From Actinomycetota bacterium (GTDB lineage Bacteria; Actinomycetota; Acidimicrobiia; Acidimicrobiales; Ilumatobacteraceae): 5,561 nucleotides of DNA. The position numbers and the translations under genes were made by a program. The DNA is taken from NCBI GenBank assembly GCA_009701105.1, contig WLKU01000096.1:1-5561 (forward strand), in the 5' to 3' direction. Shown here piece by piece: positions 1-5,561 of this stretch (positions are counted from its first letter, which is position 1; every line of letters starts with the position of its first letter). Under the pieces are notes generated by a model. The model saw only the letters and a program-made list of their open reading frames with translations. It did not search any database and was not told the DNA's origin.

Positions 1-809
1 ATTGACATCGAGAAAGCAGTACGGAATGTTGGGTTTGCGAAAGGTCCACACTTCATTTGGAAGTAGAACGCTTCGTAGTCTCCACCGTATTGCACTGATG
101 TAGCAATGTTGTCTTGTTTCATCGCGTCAGCGAGTCCACCGAAATACTGCGGGAAAACGAAGTCGACTTCGCCGGCCTTGATTGCCGCAATTTCTGTGTC
201 GCTATCAGCTTTTGGAACAATGACAATCTTTGGTGTCACAGCCGTGTCGGTACCCCAATACTTTTCGTTTGGAACGAGGATGATTTGATCCTTGCTAAAC
301 GAATCCATTTTGTATGGACGGTTTGAGGTGCCATTGAAATCAGCAAAGTCACCCGAGATGTCAGATGTGTTCTTGACAGCCGACGCTTTAATGAGATCAC
401 CGAAAAGTCCTCGGTATGGGGCGTAAACAGTCTTCAATGTTACGACAACTTGTTTGTCACTCGTGCCTGCCTCAACCGACGTGATCTGGTCGTAACCAGA
501 AGTCGAGATTGAACCAGGTGTGTTCAGTGCAGCATCAAACGTTGCCTTAAAGTCAGCAACTGTGATTGGTGAACCGTCTTCCCACACTGCTTCAGGAGCA
601 ATGTCATAAGTAATCTTCATTCCGTTGCCAGCCGCAGCAGGTGCGGTGTAGTCGTATGACACGTCCGCACAATCTTCGATGCCCGGATATGCCGACTCTG
701 CAGCAGGAGCTGCAGTGTCGCCCGATGAACTACCGCCGCATGCTGCCACTACAAGTGACAACGTTGCTAAACCGGCAGCCAGCAGGCTGAGTTTGTTGGT
801 TTTCTTCAC
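1..809 (-). CDS. ABC transporter substrate-binding lipoprotein, family 5 (5' part)
   Basis: This is the N-terminal 269 codons of an extracellular solute-binding protein of the SBP_bac_5 (OppA/DppA/NikA-like) family; the gene runs off the left edge. It starts with GTG at 809 behind a strong Shine-Dalgarno sequence. Residues 1-24 form a lipoprotein signal: KK near the start, a hydrophobic stretch, and the lipobox VAAC with the lipidated Cys at 24, followed by a low-complexity Gly/Ser/Ala linker. Family signatures are AVWEDGSPITVADF (74-87), RPYKMDSF (164-171), LVPNEKYWG (178-186), EIAAIKAGEVDFV (206-218) and the start of the FRTAFSMS helix (262-269). It would be anchored outside the membrane and deliver a ligand, perhaps peptide or oligosaccharide, to a permease not seen here. 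Oddly, only about 42 residues separate Cys24 from the ITYDIAPEAVW strand, where the family normally has roughly 60-100. Ligand cannot be predicted. Cys47 and Cys254 could form a disulfide, which is speculative. Confidence 0.9.
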   Translation of the reverse strand, partial: MKKTNKLSLLAAGLATLSLVVAACGGSSSGDTAAPAAESAYPGIEDCADVSYDYTAPAAAGNGMKITYDIAPEAVWEDGSPITVADFKATFDAALNTPGSISTSGYDQITSVEAGTSDKQVVVTLKTVYAPYRGLFGDLIKASAVKNTSDISGDFADFNGTSNRPYKMDSFSKDQIILVPNEKYWGTDTAVTPKIVIVPKADSDTEIAAIKAGEVDFVFPQYFGGLADAMKQDNIATSVQYGGDYEAFYFQMKCGPFANPTFRTAFSMS

Positions 810-811
810 TA

Positions 812-827
812 TCGACCTCCCCGTCGA
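812..827 (-). promoter_or_regulatory. Shine-Dalgarno of the binding-protein gene, inside a small hairpin
   Basis: On the minus strand GGGGAGGT (822 to 815) lies five bases before the GTG at 809, a near-ideal ribosome binding site that fixes this start. The same bases form a perfect inverted repeat: TCGAC, loop GGGGAG, GTCGA. A folded RNA would show the Shine-Dalgarno core in the six-base loop. The sequence is seen directly. A regulatory role, for RNA structure or as a DNA operator, is inference. Confidence 0.75.
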
Positions 828-881
828 ATTAGGTGGGTTCCCCCATTGATGTAGAGGCAAGTCGCCCCCACGAATGAGACA

Positions 882-890
882 AGGGTAACA
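882..890 (-). promoter_or_regulatory. Possible extended -10 promoter element for the binding-protein gene
   Basis: The 124 bases between tpiA and the binding-protein gene contain TGTTACCCT on the minus strand, which fits the extended -10 pattern TGnTAnnnT. It would give a leader of roughly 65 bases before the GTG at 809. I see no convincing -35 hexamer at the right distance. Such a short degenerate motif can occur by chance, so this is only a candidate. Confidence 0.22.
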
Positions 891-893
891 CCA

Positions 894-908
894 CGAGAGG
901 TATTCTCG
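894..908 (-). other. Small hairpin downstream of tpiA, not a clear terminator
   Basis: On the minus strand CGAGA and TCTCG form a five-base-pair stem around the loop ATACC, about 25 bases after the tpiA stop codon. The position suits transcript termination or 3' end protection of the glycolytic mRNA. No run of T follows (TGGTGTTACCC), so it does not meet the pattern of an intrinsic terminator. I see no better terminator in this intergenic stretch. Confidence 0.25.
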
Positions 909-933
909 AAAGGGCGAGCTGGGTTGTGGCCGA

Positions 934-1725
934 TTACGAGCGGTGAAGCCTAAATTGCACGATCCGAGCAAATTCGGCTGGGTCAAGGCTCGCGCCCCCC
1001 ACTAATGCCCCGTCAATGTCGGGCTGGGCCATCAATTCGGCAATGTTGGCTGCCTTGACGCTGCCGCCGTATTGCAGGCGAACCGCCTCGGAAGCCTTTG
1101 GCCCACTGATCTCATGAACCTGGGCGCGTATTGCCCCAATAACCGCCTGCGCATCAGAAGAAGTGGCGGTACGGCCGGTGCCAATAGCCCAAATCGGCTC
1201 GTATGCAATGACCATCGCTGCTACTTGTTCGGCCGATCGACCGGCGAGCGCCGAGCGAACTTGACCCATGACTTTTTGAGTTGTTTGGCCGGCCTCACGC
1301 TCCGCGAGAGTTTCCCCTACGCAGACGATCGGAGTCATCCCATTTTTTTGGATTGCGGTGATCTTCTTTGCAACATCTTCGTCGGTCTCACCAAAGATCT
1401 CTCGTCTCTCACTGTGTCCACAGATCACGTATTGCACATTCAGTTTACTGAGAAATAATGGACTGACTTCTCCAGTAAATGCACCCTTGTCTTCCCAATG
1501 GCAATGTTGCGCACCCAGAGCAACCTTAAGTTCATCAGCATCGATAAGAGTTTGAACACTACGAATATCAGTGAATGGTGGATGCACACTCACATCACAC
1601 GACGCGAAATCGTCTTTAGTGAGAAGGTATGCAAGTTTTTGCAAGCATTGAATTGCCTCAAAATGATTGTGATGCATCTTCCAGTTACCGCTAATCAGCG
1701 GTTTACGTACTTGTTCATTTGACAC
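934..1725 (-). CDS. tpiA: triosephosphate isomerase
   Basis: It interconverts dihydroxyacetone phosphate and glyceraldehyde-3-phosphate in the cytoplasm, in glycolysis and gluconeogenesis. The protein has 263 residues, close to the usual 250-260. All catalytic elements are present: Asn14 and Lys16 in SGNWKM, the electrophile His104 in CGHSERR, the base Glu176 in AYEPIWAIGTG (which leads into the flexible loop 6), and the phosphate-binding segments LQYGGSVK and DGALVGGASL near the C-terminus. I chose the GTG at 1725 because GAGGAG lies six bases upstream and because it begins just before the conserved RKPLISGNWKM. A TTG at 1749 in the same frame would add eight residues (MKRCEEHH) but would place that ribosome binding site inside the gene. 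The start overlaps the pgk end by 11 bases, which suggests translational coupling. The gene usually following in actinobacteria, secG, is not present. Confidence 0.97.
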   Translation of the reverse strand: MSNEQVRKPLISGNWKMHHNHFEAIQCLQKLAYLLTKDDFASCDVSVHPPFTDIRSVQTLIDADELKVALGAQHCHWEDKGAFTGEVSPLFLSKLNVQYVICGHSERREIFGETDEDVAKKITAIQKNGMTPIVCVGETLAEREAGQTTQKVMGQVRSALAGRSAEQVAAMVIAYEPIWAIGTGRTATSSDAQAVIGAIRAQVHEISGPKASEAVRLQYGGSVKAANIAELMAQPDIDGALVGGASLDPAEFARIVQFRLHRS

Positions 1726-2830
1726 GTGGTGCTCCTCGCAACGCTTCAAGACCAGGAAGGTCGCCTAACTCTAGATACTCAAGCGATGCACCGCCACCTG
1801 TCGAAACATGGTCAACTTCATCGTCCAACTTAAATTGTGCGAGCGCAGCGGCAGAGTCGCCGCCGCCAACGACAGTAAACGCTTTGGTGTCTGCCATCGC
1901 TTGAGCAACAGTTCGTGTGCCATTCGCAAACCTCGCGTCTTCAAACATTCCCATTGGTCCATTCCAAAATACAGAACGAGCATCCATAATGATGTCAGTG
2001 AACGCAGCCGCAGAGCCTGGACCAATGTCGAGTCCCTTGGCGCCATTCGGCAACCGAATTCCATACGTTGCGTACACGCCGTTCGCATCCAAACCGACAA
2101 TGTCTTCTGGAAGATGAATAGGCACATTGCCATCCAAGAGTTTCTTGCAGACATCAATCAACTCAGGCTGACAAATTGAATCACCAACCGAGTAGCCCTG
2201 TGCCGCAAGAAAGGTAAAACACATTCCTCCACCAATAATGAATGCATCGACACGTTCTTGAAGCGCCTCAATAACGCCGATTTTGTCACTCACCTTTGCT
2301 CCACCAAGCACTGCAACAAATGGTCTGTTCGGTTTTTCGCGTAATGCACCAAGCACTTCAATTTCTCGCTGCAACAATCTTCCAGCTGCCGATGGCAAGG
2401 TTTTTGGAGGACCAACTATTGACGCATGCGCACGATGAGTCGCACCGAATGCATCGTCGACGTACAAATCGAAACCCGCAACGAGTTCGGCCACAAACTT
2501 GGGGTCATTGGCTTCTTCACCCGGATTGAATCGCAGATTCTCGACCAGTTCCACACCAGGTGCGAGCTCTGCTAGACGAGATCTGACTGGAGCCATCGAA
2601 TACTTTGCAGATGGAGCGCCTTTTGGTCTTCCCAAGTGGCTTGCACAAATAACCGTTGCGCCGCGATCGGTCAAGTATTTAATCGTTGGGAGTGCCGAAA
2701 GGATTCGAAAATCGTCAACTATGACACGAGCATCATCGGCGCCAGACATAGGCACATTGAAGTCAGTACGAACAAGCACGCGCTTGCCGCGCACATCTCC
2801 CAAGTCCTCCAAGAGAGGCAAAATACTCAT
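1715..2830 (-). CDS. pgk: phosphoglycerate kinase
   Basis: It transfers the acyl phosphate of 1,3-bisphosphoglycerate to ADP, giving ATP and 3-phosphoglycerate; cytoplasmic glycolysis. The 371-residue protein starts with ATG at 2830. Substrate-side residues are visible in domain I: Arg21, Asp23 and Asn25 in RTDFNVP, Arg42 in DDFRI, SHLGRP (64-69), ENLRF (97-101) and THRAHAS (131-137). Nucleotide-side motifs are GGAKVSDK (176-183), GGGMCFTFLAAQG (200-212), FWNGPMGMFE (288-297), VGGGDSAAA (321-329) and STGGGASLEYL (343-353). It is shorter than the usual 390-400 residues. By eye the main loss is about 18 residues between SMAPVRSRL and ENLRF in domain I, compared with the E. coli protein. All catalytic motifs survive, so it should be active. 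It lies 21 bases after gap, without a recognisable Shine-Dalgarno, so coupling to gap translation is likely. The short form matches what I recall of Acidimicrobiia. Confidence 0.98.
   Translation of the reverse strand: MSILPLLEDLGDVRGKRVLVRTDFNVPMSGADDARVIVDDFRILSALPTIKYLTDRGATVICASHLGRPKGAPSAKYSMAPVRSRLAELAPGVELVENLRFNPGEEANDPKFVAELVAGFDLYVDDAFGATHRAHASIVGPPKTLPSAAGRLLQREIEVLGALREKPNRPFVAVLGGAKVSDKIGVIEALQERVDAFIIGGGMCFTFLAAQGYSVGDSICQPELIDVCKKLLDGNVPIHLPEDIVGLDANGVYATYGIRLPNGAKGLDIGPGSAAAFTDIIMDARSVFWNGPMGMFEDARFANGTRTVAQAMADTKAFTVVGGGDSAAALAQFKLDDEVDHVSTGGGASLEYLELGDLPGLEALRGAPRVK
1732..1737 (-). promoter_or_regulatory. Shine-Dalgarno of tpiA, embedded in the pgk coding end
   Basis: GAGGAG on the minus strand ends six bases before the GTG at 1725 and decides the tpiA start. 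The same bases encode part of the Arg-Gly-Ala tail of phosphoglycerate kinase, so the C-terminal PGK codons do two jobs. Confidence 0.8.
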
Positions 2831-2832
2831 CG

Positions 2833-2848
2833 ACGAATTGTGTTTCGT
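2833..2848 (-). other. Small inverted repeat filling the gap-pgk spacer
   Basis: The 21-base spacer contains ACGAA and TTCGT around the loop ACACAA on the minus strand, ending two bases before the pgk ATG. There is no purine-rich ribosome binding site in the spacer. The repeat is short and may be chance; a role in processing or coupling is only a possibility. Confidence 0.25.
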
Positions 2849-2851
2849 TGT

Positions 2852-3865
2852 TTACTTTGTCGAACCGACATGGCGAGTCAAATCGACCAATCGATTCGAA
2901 TAGCCCCACTCGTTGTCATACCAACCGAGCACCTTCACAAGAGTGCCCATGCTCATCGTCAAATCGCTGTCAAAAACACAACTGTGTGGATTGGTCACAA
3001 CATCGCTAGACACGATCGGTGCATCGGTGTATTCAAGCACGCCCTTCAACTCGCCTGCTGCGGCTTTTTTGAATGCAGCATTGATCTCATCTTTTGTTGC
3101 TGCCTTCTTTAGCACTGCAACAAAGTCAGTGATTGATCCAGTTGGTACTGGAACCCTCAACGATGTTCCATCCAACTTGCCCTTCATTGATTCGAGCACA
3201 AGTGCTGTTGCACGAGCCGCGCCCGTGCCAGTTGGTGTGATGTTGATTGCAGCACCGCGCGCACGACGCAAATCACTATGTGGACCATCAACCAATTGCT
3301 GGTCACCTGTGTAGGCGTGCACTGTTGTCATCAAACCCTGCTCAATACCAAAAGCATCATCAAGTACTTTGACCATCGGTACGAAACAGTTAGTGGTGCA
3401 ACTTGCATTCGAAATCACCTTATGTTTGGTGCGATCAAAATCTTTATGATTCACTCCATAAACGAACGTTGCGTCCGCACCAGTCGACGGTGCAGAAACA
3501 ATGACCAAAGGTGCGCCAGCATCTAGATGGGCTGCTGCTTTGTCGCGTTCTGTGAAAAAACCAGTCGACTCAATGACAACATCGACGCCAAGCGACTTCC
3601 ACGGCAGATCCTTAGGGTCACGAAATTGCAAAACTTTCAGTACTTTGCCATCAACCGAAATGCCGTCTTCCACCGGAACGATCTCGTTCGGGAGTATCCC
3701 GAGCACCGAGTCATACTTCAAGAGGTGTGCCATCGTCTTGATGGAACCAAGATCGTTTACCGCAACAATCTCGATCGGTGCATTCGCTGCGTTCACTGCA
3801 CGAAAAAAGTTGCGACCAATTCGTCCAAAACCGTTAATACCAACTCGTATAGGTGTCTGTGCCAT
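2852..3865 (-). CDS. gap: glyceraldehyde-3-phosphate dehydrogenase, type I
   Basis: It oxidises and phosphorylates glyceraldehyde-3-phosphate to 1,3-bisphosphoglycerate with reduction of NAD; homotetramer in the cytoplasm. The 337-residue length is standard. The N-terminal Rossmann fold shows GINGFGRIGR (9-18) and Asp38 in VAVNDLG, the acidic residue that binds the adenosine ribose and favours NAD. The active-site cysteine is Cys156 in SNASCTTN, with the activating His183 in TVHAYTGDQQ. Phosphate-binding and C-terminal signatures are RRARGAAINITPTGTGAA (200-217), RVPVPTGSITD (237-247) and WYDNEWGYSNR (315-325). It starts with ATG at 3865, 45 bases after rapZ, and leads a gap-pgk-tpiA cluster. 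No Shine-Dalgarno precedes the ATG. Instead a TAATAT hexamer lies eight bases upstream, so a leaderless transcript starting at the ATG is plausible. NAD use is inferred from Asp38; NADP use is not excluded. Confidence 0.98.
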   Translation of the reverse strand: MAQTPIRVGINGFGRIGRNFFRAVNAANAPIEIVAVNDLGSIKTMAHLLKYDSVLGILPNEIVPVEDGISVDGKVLKVLQFRDPKDLPWKSLGVDVVIESTGFFTERDKAAAHLDAGAPLVIVSAPSTGADATFVYGVNHKDFDRTKHKVISNASCTTNCFVPMVKVLDDAFGIEQGLMTTVHAYTGDQQLVDGPHSDLRRARGAAINITPTGTGAARATALVLESMKGKLDGTSLRVPVPTGSITDFVAVLKKAATKDEINAAFKKAAAGELKGVLEYTDAPIVSSDVVTNPHSCVFDSDLTMSMGTLVKVLGWYDNEWGYSNRLVDLTRHVGSTK

Positions 3866-3884
3866 AGCGCAAGATATTAGCGCA
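3865..3884 (-). promoter_or_regulatory. Candidate leaderless promoter and direct repeat at the gap start
   Basis: On the minus strand TGCGCTA occurs twice, separated by ATATCT, and the second copy runs into the gap ATG. The hexamer TAATAT (3879 to 3874) overlaps the first copy and matches the actinobacterial -10 pattern TAnnnT, eight bases from the ATG. This would suit transcription starting at or next to the start codon. No -35 match is seen. The repeats could be an operator. The sequence is certain; the function is inferred. Confidence 0.4.
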
Positions 3885-3910
3885 CAGATTCAAACTGCAC
3901 GCCTCTACAC

Positions 3911-4759
3911 CTACCTGAAGATGTCACGGTGGGTTATGCGCGGTTGCAAACCGTACGCAGTCAACCATGAGCCAATTGCCTCTGTCACAGCAACCGACCG
4001 GTGGCGGCCCCCTGTGCATCCAATCGCAATGGTCAAATAACTCTTACCTTCTGCTTTGTATGCAGGCAACAAAAACTCCAACAGTCCTTGCGATTTGACA
4101 AGGAACTCTTGCGCCAAGGGTTGATCAACAGTAAACAATTTGACAGCGTCATCCAGCCCAGACAACTCACGTAAGTGTTCTTCCCAATGCGGGTTAGGGA
4201 GAAACCGCACGTCCCACACCATGTCGACATCCAACGGTATCCCGTGCTTAAAACCAAATGAAACCAGCGATAGCTGCATCACGTCTCTGTCACTACCTGG
4301 TGCAAACAACTCAACAATCTGTGACTTCAATTGATGAATGTTGAGGCTCGAAGTGTCAATAACTAGATCAGCAGCCCCTTTCACCGTCTCAAGAATCGAA
4401 CGCTCTTCGTGAATTGCTTCCTCCACACTCGAAAAACGACTTGCGAGTGGATGTTTTCTTTTTGTGGCGCCGTAACGACGCACCAACTCGGGTGTAGATG
4501 CATCCAAGAACAACACCCTCACACGGTGCCCTGCTTCGCGCAGTCGGTGCACAATCACGACCGCGTCAGTTTGATGGGTTGCTGCTCCAACCACCAGAGC
4601 AAGTTGCGACTGTTCCCCCGTTGCAGCCAGTTCGACAACTTTGTCTATCAACGCAAGAGGCATATTGTCGACAACGAACCAGCCAACGTCTTCGAGGTCA
4701 TCTGCGGCCTGGGAACGACCAGCGCCAGAAAGACCTGCAATTAAGAGGATGTCAGCCAC
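3911..4759 (-). CDS. rapZ: RapZ/YvcJ family P-loop nucleotide-binding protein
   Basis: This is a complete 282-residue member of the RapZ (YvcJ, formerly YhbJ) family. In E. coli RapZ is an RNA-binding adaptor controlling glucosamine-6-phosphate synthase through small RNAs; in Gram-positive bacteria the homologue is a nucleotide-hydrolysing protein of less clear role. The N-terminal P-loop GLSGAGRS spans 9-16, followed by GWFVVDNMP (26-34), a Walker B-like VLFLDA (82-87) and RRYGATKRKHPL (94-105). The conserved C-terminal domain shows SFGFKHG (167-173), DVRFLPNPHW (183-192) and the hallmark GCTGGRHRS (247-255). It ends at RDIFR and lacks the basic tail used for RNA binding in E. coli, so the small-RNA role should not be assumed. 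The GTG start is forced by an in-frame TGA nine bases upstream. No Shine-Dalgarno is visible. It follows uvrC by 31 bases, the usual actinobacterial order, but yvcK and whiA do not follow it. Confidence 0.95.
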   Translation of the reverse strand: MADILLIAGLSGAGRSQAADDLEDVGWFVVDNMPLALIDKVVELAATGEQSQLALVVGAATHQTDAVVIVHRLREAGHRVRVLFLDASTPELVRRYGATKRKHPLASRFSSVEEAIHEERSILETVKGAADLVIDTSSLNIHQLKSQIVELFAPGSDRDVMQLSLVSFGFKHGIPLDVDMVWDVRFLPNPHWEEHLRELSGLDDAVKLFTVDQPLAQEFLVKSQGLLEFLLPAYKAEGKSYLTIAIGCTGGRHRSVAVTEAIGSWLTAYGLQPRITHRDIFR

Positions 4760-4769
4760 TGATAATCAG
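4759..4769. repeat. 11-bp palindrome touching the rapZ start codon
   Basis: CTGATAATCAG (plus strand) is a perfect palindrome around its central base, and its edge base is the first base of the rapZ GTG. It stands where a ribosome binding site would be expected, in the 31-base spacer after uvrC. It might be an operator or a hairpin, but an element this short may be chance. Confidence 0.25.
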
Positions 4770-4790
4770 GCTACCGAACAACAGAGTGTT

Positions 4791-5561
4791 TCAAGATTGA
4801 TGCAAAGCAGTGAATACCGCCTGCGACACCGCTTGCGGAAGACCAGATTGCGCAAGAATCTCATCAGCACTTGCTTCGCGTAATGATTTCATGCTGCCGA
4901 AAGCCTGCATAAGTTTTTCTTTCCGCGCAGCGCCAAGACCAGCAATCCCGTCCAGTCCGCTCACCTTCATTCTTTTGCCTCGCAATTGTCGGTGGAAGGT
5001 ATTGGCGAAACGGTGAGCCTCATCTCGGATGACCTGCAACATGAATAGCGCTTCACTGCCGCGTGGCACGTCGATTGGAATTGACGAATTGGGAACGAAT
5101 ACTTCTTCAAGGCGCTTAGCCAGCGATGCGACTGGAATTTCGTTTTCAAGACCCAGCTCCTTCACCACATCAATCGCGACTCCCAATTGGCCTTTGCCGC
5201 CATCAACCAAAATCAATTGCGGAGGATACGCAAACTTTCCAGGCTTACTGCCGCGCTCACTTATCGGAAGGTCTCGTTCTTTTTTGTAGGCACTCAATCT
5301 GCGCATCAACACTTCGCGCATTGCTGCGTAGTCATCGTTGCCAGGAACATCCTTGATCTTGAATCGTCGGTATTCGGTTTTCGCTGGCAAACCATCCTCA
5401 AGCACGACCATCGACCCCACATAGTCTGTGCCGTGCAGGTGAGCCATGTCGTAGCACTCGATGCGCAAGGGGAAATGTGGAAGCTTCAGAAGTTGCTGCA
5501 GATCGTTAAGAGCCATTGTTCGACTGTGTTGATCGGCAGATCTTTTTAAACGATGTCGTGC
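4791..5561 (-). CDS. uvrC: UvrABC system protein C, excinuclease subunit (3' part)
   Basis: This is the C-terminal 256 codons of UvrC, the nuclease that cuts on both sides of a lesion loaded by UvrA and UvrB in nucleotide excision repair. The frame stays open to the right edge (ARHRLKRSADQHSRT before an internal Met), so the ATG at 5516 is not the start. The RNase H-like nuclease domain for the 5' cut is present, with its acidic and histidine residues: Asp in ECYDMAHLHGT, Asp in GNDDYAAM, Asp in LVDGGKGQL and His in RDEAHRFA, which match E. coli Asp399, Asp438, Asp466 and His538. The tandem helix-hairpin-helix DNA-binding domain follows (SGLDGIAGLGAARKEKL and the segment ending in FTALHQS). 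The GIY-YIG domain for the 3' cut and the UvrB-binding UVR motif would lie outside the window. It stops with TGA at 4791, 31 bases before rapZ. Confidence 0.97.
   Translation of the reverse strand, partial: ARHRLKRSADQHSRTMALNDLQQLLKLPHFPLRIECYDMAHLHGTDYVGSMVVLEDGLPAKTEYRRFKIKDVPGNDDYAAMREVLMRRLSAYKKERDLPISERGSKPGKFAYPPQLILVDGGKGQLGVAIDVVKELGLENEIPVASLAKRLEEVFVPNSSIPIDVPRGSEALFMLQVIRDEAHRFANTFHRQLRGKRMKVSGLDGIAGLGAARKEKLMQAFGSMKSLREASADEILAQSGLPQAVSQAVFTALHQS

Noticed and set aside
810..880. G-rich leader of the transporter gene as a riboswitch
   Set aside because: Only short stems are visible (TGGG-GGAA-CCCA and the Shine-Dalgarno hairpin), with no known aptamer core and little room for one.
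894..908. Hairpin after tpiA as an intrinsic terminator
   Set aside because: The stem is only five base pairs and no T-run follows on the minus strand.
1726..1749. TTG at 1749 as the tpiA start
   Set aside because: The GTG at 1725 has GAGGAG at the right distance and gives the normal TPI N-terminus; the longer form would bury the ribosome site in the gene.
1771..2157. A 128-codon frame on the minus strand inside pgk, in another frame
   Set aside because: It lies wholly within the PGK coding region and its translation has no recognisable motif.
2499..3112. Plus-strand frames of 134 and 158 codons across the pgk-gap junction
   Set aside because: They are antisense shadows with no family features and no ribosome binding context that I could support.
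3501..4040. A 179-codon open frame on the plus strand opposite gap and rapZ
   Set aside because: It is antisense to two certain genes, spans their junction, resembles no family I know, and is explained by the codon pattern of the opposite strand.
5514..5516. ATG at 5516 as the uvrC start
   Set aside because: The frame is open upstream to the window edge and the upstream residues fit the UvrC family, so this Met is internal.
1..5561. A new defence, mobile or CRISPR-like system
   Set aside because: Every long stretch is covered by well-known housekeeping or transport genes; no repeats arrays, transposase, integrase or unknown gene was seen.

Overview
The window is ordinary chromosomal DNA from an actinobacterium. 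All five intact or partial genes next to the central carbon block, plus a transporter gene, lie on the minus strand, so they are read from right to left. The gene order uvrC, rapZ, gap, pgk, tpiA is a classic actinobacterial neighbourhood. PGK features such as DDFRI, the short SMAPVR to ENLRF segment and GGGMCFTFLAAQG resemble what I recall from Acidimicrobiia, and base composition is near 50% GC by eye. An aquatic acidimicrobiial lineage is my best guess, but this is from memory and not from a search.

Layout in order of transcription. The 3' part of uvrC (nucleotide excision repair nuclease) enters from the right edge and ends at 4791. After 31 bases comes rapZ (P-loop NTPase, GTG start at 4759). 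After 45 bases comes gap (glyceraldehyde-3-phosphate dehydrogenase), then after 21 bases pgk (phosphoglycerate kinase), then tpiA (triosephosphate isomerase), whose GTG start overlaps the end of pgk by 11 bases. A 124-base gap follows, and then the 5' part of a gene for a lipoprotein substrate-binding component of a family 5 ABC transporter (peptide/nickel/oligosaccharide type), which leaves through the left edge.

The three glycolytic genes encode consecutive, interconnected steps of triose metabolism: TpiA supplies glyceraldehyde-3-phosphate, Gap oxidises it to 1,3-bisphosphoglycerate, and Pgk makes ATP and 3-phosphoglycerate. The close spacing and the overlap suggest one transcript. UvrC and RapZ are positional neighbours rather than functional partners. 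The transporter gene probably has its own transcription signals.

I found no mobile element, CRISPR array, RNA gene or obviously new system. The points worth a second look are local. yvcK and whiA, usual between rapZ and gap, are absent, and secG is not after tpiA. The binding protein lacks most of the usual start of its first domain. PGK has a short domain I. Short repeats or hairpins sit on the starts of gap, rapZ and the transporter gene.
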